Source: Clostridiales bacterium (GTDB lineage: Bacteria > Bacillota > Peptococcia > DRI-13 > UBA5745). From it: 5,023 nt of DNA. This document shows, piece after piece, positions 1-5,023 of this stretch. The notes beneath the pieces are model-generated. The model did no database searches. It saw only the letters and a program-made list of their open reading frames with translations, and was not told where the DNA came from. The position numbers and the translations under genes are program-made. The DNA lies in the NCBI GenBank assembly GCA_009776595.1, contig WRNN01000147.1, positions 1 through 5,023 on the forward strand, given 5' to 3'. The number at the start of each line of letters is the position of its first letter. The first letter of the stretch is position 1.

Positions 1-1
1 C

Positions 2-100
2 AACGCAGCCGCCAGCATCGCAGGTGGACTGCCATCAGCACTACGTAGCCGTTACGCAGCCGACATCGTCGCGGGCGGATTGTCATCAGCCCATACATAA
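2..100 (+). CDS. Possible C-terminal end of an upstream Ala/Gly-rich protein (partial)
   Basis: The frame beginning at position 2 is open from the window edge to a TAA at 98-100. It gives 32 residues ending in AGGLSSAHT. Two segments match each other at a 17-residue spacing: AAASIAGGLPSA and AADIVAGGLSSA. Of the eight base differences between the underlying DNA copies, four are silent in this frame and one is Ile to Val, which is what selection on this frame would leave. The next frame (stop at 108-110) is also open and also carries the repeat, but fewer of its differences are silent. No family is recognisable from so short a tail. If real, the gene ends 37 bases before the phospholipase-like gene on the same strand, so the two could be co-transcribed. 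Confidence 0.3.
   Translation, partial: NAAASIAGGLPSALRSRYAADIVAGGLSSAHT
4..91 (+). repeat. Imperfect 51-bp-period direct repeat
   Basis: Positions 4-40 align to 55-91 without gaps at an offset of 51 bp, with 29 of 37 bases identical. Both copies start with CGCAGCCG and end with CATCAGC. The period is a multiple of three, so the repeat is preserved at protein level in any open frame. The segment is visibly richer in G and C than the bases that follow. It may continue upstream of the window as a longer repeat array, but only about 1.7 periods are visible here. Confidence 0.6.
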
Positions 101-111
101 TCGCATATAAA
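80..111 (+). promoter_or_regulatory. Weak candidate promoter for the phospholipase-like gene
   Basis: TTGTCA at 80-85 resembles a -35 box. The AT-rich stretch CATATAAA at 104-111 offers a -10 element, either CATATA at 18 bp spacing or TATAAA at 20 bp spacing. Neither pairing is ideal, and the -35 would lie inside the possible upstream coding tail. The gene may instead be read from an upstream promoter. This is pattern matching only. Confidence 0.2.
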
Positions 112-124
112 TAAATTTGATTAC

Positions 125-132
125 GAAAGGAA
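125..132 (+). promoter_or_regulatory. Shine-Dalgarno site that sets the ATG start at 138
   Basis: GAAAGGAA lies five bases before the ATG at 138-140, which is near-ideal spacing. A TTG at 117 is in the same frame but has no purine-rich site upstream, and a start there would put this ribosome binding site inside the coding region. The ATG also places the conserved Thr-His pair of the family at residues 5-6, close to the N terminus as expected. Confidence 0.8.
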
Positions 133-137
133 CTCAT

Positions 138-1844
138 ATGAAAAATAAAACTCATATTTACATGGCTAATATGCTTATTGACGACATGCGCGCGAACAAA
201 TTAAATTTGCCGGGGTTGGGCGCCTGCACGCCGCCCTCGGAAGTCAGGAACGCTGTGATCAATAATCCGGGAGCATTCCGCGCCGGTTCTGTCGGGCCCG
301 ATTTTTATCCGGACCTGTTCCTGGGCCAGGGGGTGATACATCCTGACAATTCGGGCAAATGGCTTGACCTGATGTTCAAAAGATTGCTTGTGTCCGTGCC
401 ATCCGAACGCGATAAGAACCTTGCTTTCACGCTGGGCTTCATGTCTCACTACGCCGGGGATATGTTCGGTCATGCATATGTGAACCATTATGCCGGAGGC
501 TGGTTCCCCCTTATAAAGGATATACCAACAAACCCGGCAAAAGCCAAAATCGTGATCAAGCACATCCTGGTCGAAGAATATATGGACCAAAGAGTGCCAG
601 CAAATGCGTCTATGCAGCTCGATCCGCCAATCAATTTCATCCGCGATGTATTTACATGCAGCGACGCGCATCTTCTTATGAAGCAAATGAATGTGGGCGA
701 CGATCTTACAAACCCGCTGAGCAAGTATATTATTCTTAGGAATGATGTCCATAACGACTTGCTTAAGACCGCTATAGGCGTCCTCCCGGGCGTTACTCAA
801 TATGTGCAAAATTGGGAGGAAGACGTAGACTCCGGCATTGTGACATGGCTGTCGGAGTGGGCGAAAACGGCGGAAATTTTCTCCGGGAGCGGAAGCGATA
901 AATTCAAACAGGTCATAGATAACCTTGAAAAATGGTTCATGCTCAAGTTCATCAGCATGATTGGCTTTCCGGATTTTGTGGGGCAGGTCATATCATTCCT
1001 TGATGACATCAATATATTAGGGCCGATAAAAGATTTTCTTAAGCAATTATTCCGTGAAATAGTTATCGCCATTGCGAAAGAGGCTCTCGGCGAGCTGTAT
1101 ACGACGCTTGATGAAGCGATAAAAGCTATAGAGAGCGCATTCAAAGACCCAAAAGTTTATTTGGATAACGGCTTGTTATTCGCCGAAAGAAATGTCAGCC
1201 AAAGGCTGGACGCGGATTTCGGCAACTATGGCAAAGAAAGCAGCTCAGACAAGCAAACATTCCACGCCGTCCGCCAATGCCTCACTATGAGCAAGCTTTG
1301 CCTAATCGGAACTGATAATCTGAACGCAATCGTTAAAAACGCTTCCGGGACACTCTCGTTTAAAAGCTCAAATTATACCCCCGCTGCCCGCATGGGATAC
1401 ATTACTGTAAAGACAGGCACGGCCAGCACCGGCTTTTTGGGTATCGAAGGCGCCGGAACGGATAATAATGTATATTTGGGCATCCGCTACAGCAATGGAA
1501 AAAAATATGAGGTGCTCTGCGACAAACCTAACTACAATGACTTCGAAAAAGGGGACGAGGACACTTATCCGTTTATTATGCCGGAAAACGTGGATTTGTC
1601 CAAAGTCAGCGCGATCACGGCGAGGATGAGCGGTAACACTGCTTCGGGGGATTGGTATTGCGATTGGATAGAAATAAAGAACAGTTCCAGGGAGCGGCTG
1701 TTTCGGCTGGACAGTGATTTTTGGCTTTCCACCGGTCAAAACAAGGAGTTTTCGAACTTTAGCAAATATTATTCCATACCAAGCGCTGCGCTCCGCATCG
1801 ACCCAAAGATTATGAATTTCCTCTGGAGCCTTGGTAAAATATAA
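138..1844 (+). CDS. Zinc-dependent phospholipase C-like protein with C-terminal PLAT/LH2 domain
   Basis: The 568-residue product resembles the zinc-dependent phospholipase C family (Clostridium perfringens alpha-toxin, GPI-phospholipase D), which hydrolyses phospholipid headgroups using three metals. Candidate ligands fall in family order: H6 (in TH), D55 (GPDFYPD), H68, the HxxxD pair H104/D108 and H112 (HYAGDMFGH), then H142/E146 (HILVE). Residues about 420-515 are a clear PLAT/LH2 domain, a C2-like lipid-binding sandwich: ITVKTG at 422, GAGTDNNVYLGI at 438, NDFEKGDEDT at 467, DWYCDWIEI at 505. Alpha-toxin has the same order but is about 370 residues. The excess is a helical, hydrophobic middle section (about 265-335) and a tail of about 50 residues after PLAT. 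No signal peptide is visible, so the N-terminal Trp that binds zinc in secreted alpha-toxin has no equivalent. The fold call is strong; substrate, cellular location and activity are inferred. It could be an inactive or non-phospholipase family member. Confidence 0.88.
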   Translation: MKNKTHIYMANMLIDDMRANKLNLPGLGACTPPSEVRNAVINNPGAFRAGSVGPDFYPDLFLGQGVIHPDNSGKWLDLMFKRLLVSVPSERDKNLAFTLGFMSHYAGDMFGHAYVNHYAGGWFPLIKDIPTNPAKAKIVIKHILVEEYMDQRVPANASMQLDPPINFIRDVFTCSDAHLLMKQMNVGDDLTNPLSKYIILRNDVHNDLLKTAIGVLPGVTQYVQNWEEDVDSGIVTWLSEWAKTAEIFSGSGSDKFKQVIDNLEKWFMLKFISMIGFPDFVGQVISFLDDINILGPIKDFLKQLFREIVIAIAKEALGELYTTLDEAIKAIESAFKDPKVYLDNGLLFAERNVSQRLDADFGNYGKESSSDKQTFHAVRQCLTMSKLCLIGTDNLNAIVKNASGTLSFKSSNYTPAARMGYITVKTGTASTGFLGIEGAGTDNNVYLGIRYSNGKKYEVLCDKPNYNDFEKGDEDTYPFIMPENVDLSKVSAITARMSGNTASGDWYCDWIEIKNSSRERLFRLDSDFWLSTGQNKEFSNFSKYYSIPSAALRIDPKIMNFLWSLGKI

Positions 1845-1866
1845 AAAATAAGGAAGGCTATATCCT

Positions 1867-1915
1867 TTAGAGCACAATTTTACTGTTAATTAGAGCACAA
1901 TTTTACTGTTAATTA
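1867..1915. repeat. Perfect 23-bp tandem repeat, possible insertion sequence end
   Basis: A 23-bp unit beginning TAGAGCACAATTTTACTGTT is present twice back to back (1868-1890 and 1891-1913) with no mismatch. The periodicity extends one base to the left and two to the right. It starts 22 bases after the stop of the phospholipase-like gene and its right edge overlaps the final TAA of the antitoxin remnant. AT-rich repeats of about 20 bp containing ACTGT and an A/T run are typical of IS21-family ends, where they bind the transposase, so this may be a leftover terminus. No transposase gene or second end is in the window. The repeat is directly visible; the IS origin is a guess. Confidence 0.9.
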
Positions 1916-2173
1916 AAGATTGTTCTTTATGATGTTGGGATCATCCAATGCTCTTTCAAGGATTCTGCTTAACACAGATGTCTATCCTTTGCCAAGTGAT
2001 CTTGCTTTTTCAAGTGCCTGTGGAGATAATCGAAGCGTAACAGTCTGTTTTTGTCTGTCAGCTTTCCGGGCATCGGATATTCTCTTAAATTGCAGGAGTT
2101 CTGTTTCCGAAAATTCGGGGAATTCGGATTCTGCATGAATGGGAAGCTTTGCTGCTTTCGTATCCGAAAACAA
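1913..2173 (-). pseudogene. Ribbon-helix-helix antitoxin (BrnA/CopG-like) interrupted by in-frame TAG
   Basis: From a TTG at 2173, 63 residues are read up to a TAG at 1982-1984. The same frame then continues for 22 residues to a TAA at 1913-1915. The first part has an acidic segment (ESEFPEFSETELLQFKRI), a basic stretch, a beta strand QTVTLRLSP and a helix QALEKARSLGKG. After the TAG comes TSVLSRILERALDD, the expected second helix of a ribbon-helix-helix fold. Related antitoxins have an aromatic residue (GKGY) where the TAG stands, so one base change from TAC or TAT explains it. The truncated product would lack the helix needed for dimerisation and DNA binding. BrnA-type antitoxins normally follow a BrnT toxin gene, but none is recognisable upstream on this strand. 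The start is uncertain because no good ribosome binding site precedes the TTG. Amber read-through is the alternative to decay. Confidence 0.62.
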
Positions 2174-2345
2174 TAACTTCGTTCGTTTTAGGACAAATTT
2201 CCTATACCACTTACTATTGATAAAAGAATAAAATGAATATGTGGATAATATATAAAACTTTTTGTGGCAAGAGTACGAGCATTTTGATATATTGATGTCA
2301 TAGTTTTCAATTTCAATTCCGGTTTGTCCGGGTTAGGAGAGGGAT
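2174..2345 (+). promoter_or_regulatory. AT-rich spacer with a weak candidate promoter for the secreted protein gene
   Basis: This stretch is clearly richer in A and T than the flanking genes and holds no recognisable gene. TTGATA at 2284-2289 followed after 16 bp by TTCAAT at 2306-2311 is the best promoter-like pair placed to serve the TTG start at 2346, but the -10 is poor. GATAATATATAAAA near 2244-2258 is another AT-rich candidate with no clear -35. No operator palindrome or riboswitch-like fold stands out. Confidence 0.2.
2335..2343 (+). promoter_or_regulatory. Strong Shine-Dalgarno site that sets a TTG start at 2346
   Basis: AGGAG at 2335-2339, extended by AGGG, ends six bases before a TTG at 2346-2348. 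This TTG is followed directly by a textbook signal peptide. The first in-frame ATG (2388, codon 15) has no ribosome binding site and would remove the positively charged start of that signal, so TTG is preferred. Confidence 0.8.
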
Positions 2346-5023
2346 TTGAATACAAAACGATTGGCATTGATAGTGTCCGTGAGTGTCATGGTTTTATCAT
2401 CGTTTATTTTCTTAACACCGGTCGCGGGAATCGGTGCGAAGGATGGCATCGCGGAATACTCATTTGAGAGTCGCGGCTGGGCGACGTTCGGAATCGTCGT
2501 GCCGAAAGGCCGGGCATACGAAGGATTGATCGTCGGCGGCTTGGCAACGCAGACTGATGTAAAAAACAGGTGGTCGGACGAATCGATCCGGTATGCCATA
2601 CTGACAGCCTACATAGATGACCCTGGCAGCTATGATATATATGAAAGCGTAGCGGCGGCGGGTTCTTTTACGCCCATCGTCCCGCTGGCGAGGTTGGAAC
2701 TGAATATCGAGGGAACAACGCTTTACGCATCGGATTTGCCCGCAACTGTTGACGCGGATCTGTGGCTGGACGGCCCTTTAGTGAAGGAATGGCGGATCCG
2801 CGACATCCCGAAACATAATGGCGCCGAACATCCATTCCTGTCAAACATTTGGGACATCCGCATCTACAAAGACGGCACAGGAGCTGTTGATGCAGCCGTG
2901 GAGAACATCCGGGACGTAGCGGAGGCAACCGGCGTCGTTTATGGGGTAGACATAGTGGTCAATGGCGCCGTTGCTTACCACCATGATATGTCCCGCCCGG
3001 GAAGGAACCCCATTACGTACATAGGCGGCGCAGCCGGGAATTCCTTCTATAGCTTGGATAATGAAATAGTCAGCGGCAACTATATCCGGATCACTAGCGG
3101 ACCAGCCAGCGGCATTGTAGGCTGCGTAAACGGTTTCGATAATTCGGCAGCGCCCGGGGGCGGCCACATTATCGAAGTACCAGCACTGCGGGGGGATGGC
3201 GGGGCAATCGACGGGGATAGCTGGGAAACGGTGTTTTATCATCAATACGGTTCAAGGTGGCGGAAAAAAATCGATGTCGGCGGCTTCATGGAAGCATTCG
3301 TGAGAACTGATTTCACGCCCTTCGTTGAAGCCAACGCAATCCCCGAGTACATGCCGACTGTCTTAGGCACGGCTGCCTTGCTGGGATACGGAGACTGGGA
3401 AGGCGCGGATCCGCTGGGTTTTTCCACCTTGTATGTGGCAATGACTGCAAGCGGAGGGCGACCGGAACTCGGCCCGTACCCGAGATGGGCAGCGCGCTTT
3501 GTCGTCCATCGGACGCCACAGCTGCGTGAACAGACTTTGTCCCTTGGGGATCTGGCCGGCTCATGGTCGATGCATTTCGCGAAGGACGACCCATCGCAGT
3601 TGGTAACCTTGGATGAAAAACCGAACTATTATCTCGATACGCGCACCGACGCCGGCAACAAGCCCCTGAACAATTTTAGAGGCGCAATTAACCTCTTTCA
3701 GAACAGCCATGCTCCGTCATTGGCATACATCCCCTACCTTGTGACCGGTGACAGATATTACAGCGACGAGATGATGTTCCGCGCCAACCATGTAATAATG
3801 TCTTCATATCCCGGCTATCCGGAGCCGGGGGCGATACTGCGAGGCGGCGCGGAGGGCATGCTTTGGAGTAATCAAATGCGCGGCATTGCATGGGGGCTCA
3901 GGGACTTGGCCGATGCGGCTTATTACTTGCCGGACGGCGCCCCGTATAAAGATTATTTTGAGAGAATCGTTACCAGTAACCTGCGGGGGATGGACGAACT
4001 CGTGGAGAATACCCATTCGCCCCTCGGTTTCGTGCGAATGGGACTCAGCTTTGAATCAGGCGGAGACATACGAACTGCTCCATGGATGGGCGCATATGTG
4101 GTCTGGTCGCTGCAGCACGCGATCGAACAAAGGGCCGATACTCAGGCAAATGCTGAACTCGGTGGCATCGTGCGGGATTCGATGCTTCGCTGCTTATTCC
4201 AGCCGGCTATCGATGAAACGGATTTCCCTCCGGAATACTTGCCGGGTTATTGGATTAAAATTGGCGCGAGAGTCGGGTCATCCGGCGTTATCCCGGCCTT
4301 TTACGAAACATGGAAGGAAGTATATGAGAACAATTGGCTAAATCCGGATGGTTCGCCAATGCCATTACCGAATTGGGGTTATGGCTTGGATCTTCGCATA
4401 GCGCTGATTGCGGGAAAAAAAGCCGGATATCCCGGCATCGACAAGGCTTATGACTTCTTTATAAGCATGTTGAATGACCCTTCACGAAGGCTTATGGATA
4501 CATTGCCGGAAGGGTCGGCTTACGCAATTGCCGATTACGTGAGTAAGCCCGGCGCCACGCCGGCGCCTACTCCTGCACCGACGCCTACGCCGGCGCCCAC
4601 ATCTACTCCGACGCCGGCGCCTACTCCCACTCCCACTCCGACACCTACTATTGCACCGACGCCTACTCCTACGCCTACTCCTACTATTGCACCGACGCCT
4701 ACTCCAACGCCCACACCTACGCCTACGCCAACTCCCACGCTTGCACCCACACCCGTGCCTACTCCTACGCCTACTCCTACACCGGCGCCAACTCCCACGT
4801 CCACACCTACGCCGGCGCCCACATCTACTCCTACACCAGCGCCTACGCCAACTCCCACGCTTGCACCCACACCCGTGCCTACACCTACTATTGCACCGAC
4901 GCCTACTCCTACGCCTACTCCTACTATTGCACCGACGCCTACTCCTACGCCCACACCTACACCAACTCCCACGCTTGCACCCACACCCGTGCCTACACCT
5001 ACTCCTACACCTACACCTACACC
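2346..5023 (+). CDS. Secreted RIFT-barrel/(alpha/alpha)-toroid protein with Thr-Pro linker, putative polysaccharide-active (3' partial)
   Basis: The frame is open from TTG to the window edge, giving 892 complete codons without a stop. Residues 1-31 form a signal peptide: Lys4-Arg5, then hydrophobic [14 protein letters not shown], with cleavage probably near 27-31. Residues about 37-130 resemble the N-terminal RIFT barrel of PcRGLX/YetA-type (PL26) rhamnogalacturonan lyases, notably a P-x-G start (PKG, 53-55), a Gln (Q69) and WSDESIRY at 76-83, close to the usual W-x-D-G-S-x-R-W. A Gly-rich, probably beta-sandwich part follows. Residues about 420-733 look like an alpha/alpha toroid: [22 protein letters not shown] around H455, then [20 protein letters not shown] at 499-518 with LRDLADAA after it, then [10 protein letters not shown] at 578-587. 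A Thr-Pro linker occupies 738 to the end, so an anchor or binding module should follow. Secretion is well supported. The lyase relationship is inferred from pattern and layout, and no catalytic residues can be assigned. It could be another toroid enzyme or a non-catalytic surface protein. Confidence 0.85.
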   Translation, partial: MNTKRLALIVSVSVMVLSSFIFLTPVAGIGAKDGIAEYSFESRGWATFGIVVPKGRAYEGLIVGGLATQTDVKNRWSDESIRYAILTAYIDDPGSYDIYESVAAAGSFTPIVPLARLELNIEGTTLYASDLPATVDADLWLDGPLVKEWRIRDIPKHNGAEHPFLSNIWDIRIYKDGTGAVDAAVENIRDVAEATGVVYGVDIVVNGAVAYHHDMSRPGRNPITYIGGAAGNSFYSLDNEIVSGNYIRITSGPASGIVGCVNGFDNSAAPGGGHIIEVPALRGDGGAIDGDSWETVFYHQYGSRWRKKIDVGGFMEAFVRTDFTPFVEANAIPEYMPTVLGTAALLGYGDWEGADPLGFSTLYVAMTASGGRPELGPYPRWAARFVVHRTPQLREQTLSLGDLAGSWSMHFAKDDPSQLVTLDEKPNYYLDTRTDAGNKPLNNFRGAINLFQNSHAPSLAYIPYLVTGDRYYSDEMMFRANHVIMSSYPGYPEPGAILRGGAEGMLWSNQMRGIAWGLRDLADAAYYLPDGAPYKDYFERIVTSNLRGMDELVENTHSPLGFVRMGLSFESGGDIRTAPWMGAYVVWSLQHAIEQRADTQANAELGGIVRDSMLRCLFQPAIDETDFPPEYLPGYWIKIGARVGSSGVIPAFYETWKEVYENNWLNPDGSPMPLPNWGYGLDLRIALIAGKKAGYPGIDKAYDFFISMLNDPSRRLMDTLPEGSAYAIADYVSKPGATPAPTPAPTPTPAPTSTPTPAPTPTPTPTPTIAPTPTPTPTPTIAPTPTPTPTPTPTPTPTLAPTPVPTPTPTPTPAPTPTSTPTPAPTSTPTPAPTPTPTLAPTPVPTPTIAPTPTPTPTPTIAPTPTPTPTPTPTPTLAPTPVPTPTPTPTPT
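4557..5023 (+). repeat. Thr-Pro linker-coding low-complexity repeat with higher-order units
   Basis: At least 155 codons encode almost only Thr and Pro in alternation, broken by Ala, Ile, Leu, Val and Ser ([26 protein letters not shown]). Superimposed on the 6-bp period are longer exact copies. 4641-4705 equals 4881-4945 (65 bp, offset 240). 4721-4762 equals 4841-4882 (42 bp, offset 120). A 35-bp block containing CCAACTCCCACGCTTGCACC occurs at 4728, 4848 and 4962. These point to block duplication in units of about 40 codons. Such linkers are extended, often O-glycosylated, and separate catalytic from anchoring modules in clostridial surface proteins. The repeat runs off the window, so its true length is unknown, and it is prone to assembly collapse. 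Confidence 0.95.

Noticed and set aside
1..100. CRISPR-like array in the 51-bp repeat
   Set aside because: There are only two imperfect copies with differences spread throughout and no constant repeat plus variable spacer pattern. It fits a coding repeat better.
1850..1867. Possible rho-independent terminator after the phospholipase gene (AAGGA ... TCCTT)
   Set aside because: The stem is only 5 bp with an 8-base loop and is followed by just one further T before AG, too weak to call.
201..1877. Minus-strand open frames of 78-202 residues across the phospholipase gene (201-809, 488-724, 797-1144, 1368-1877)
   Set aside because: They lie opposite a gene with clear catalytic motifs and a PLAT domain, and their products show no recognisable domain. 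They are shadows.
1920..2138. Plus-strand 72-residue open frame
   Set aside because: It is the complement of the antitoxin remnant, whose minus-strand translation has the ribbon-helix-helix pattern.
2333..4341. Minus-strand frames and the plus-strand frame 3886-4341 (151 residues) within the secreted protein gene
   Set aside because: All overlap the continuous frame from TTG 2346, which has a signal peptide and domain-like sequence. Their own translations lack family features and good starts.
4535..4984. 149-residue Gly-Val repeat open frame on the minus strand
   Set aside because: It is the exact antisense of the Thr-Pro linker of the plus-strand gene. The complement of a ThrPro repeat gives Gly-Val in this frame, and there is no ribosome binding site.

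Overview
The window looks like bacterial DNA, most likely from a Bacillota (clostridial or Paenibacillus-like) organism. Four things suggest this: strong purine-rich Shine-Dalgarno sequences (GAAAGGAA, AGGAG), a TTG start codon on a secreted protein, a protein with the clostridial alpha-toxin-like phospholipase C plus PLAT layout, and a very long Thr-Pro linker of the kind common in clostridial cell-surface and cellulolytic proteins. This assignment is inferred from style and families, not from a marker gene.

Layout. Positions 1-100 hold what may be the last codons of an upstream Ala/Gly-rich protein, built on an imperfect 51-bp repeat. Positions 138-1844 (+) encode a 568-residue protein with an N-terminal zinc-dependent phospholipase C domain and a C-terminal PLAT/LH2 domain. 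A long helical, partly hydrophobic section lies between them, and there is no signal peptide. Just after its stop, at 1867-1915, lie two perfect tandem copies of a 23-bp unit that resembles transposase-binding repeats at IS21-type insertion sequence ends. Positions 1913-2173 (-) hold a small ribbon-helix-helix antitoxin (BrnA/CopG-like) interrupted by an in-frame TAG. The conserved C-terminal helix is still readable after the TAG, and no partner toxin is visible. An AT-rich spacer follows (2174-2345).

From a TTG at 2346 a large secreted protein runs without a stop to the window end (892 complete codons). It has a signal peptide, an N-terminal RIFT-barrel-like domain, a middle mainly beta region, and a helical region resembling the (alpha/alpha) toroids of polysaccharide lyases. 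It ends in a Thr-Pro linker of at least 155 residues that itself contains 120-bp and 240-bp higher-order repeats. This is the largest gene of the window, and its 3' end, probably with a surface-anchoring or binding module, lies outside.

The two large proteins share no obvious pathway. One is a lipid-active enzyme candidate and the other a carbohydrate-active or surface protein candidate. The segment between them (1867-2173) looks like a scar of mobile or toxin-antitoxin DNA. I found no rRNA, tRNA, CRISPR array or complete mobile element, and no convincing rho-independent terminator.
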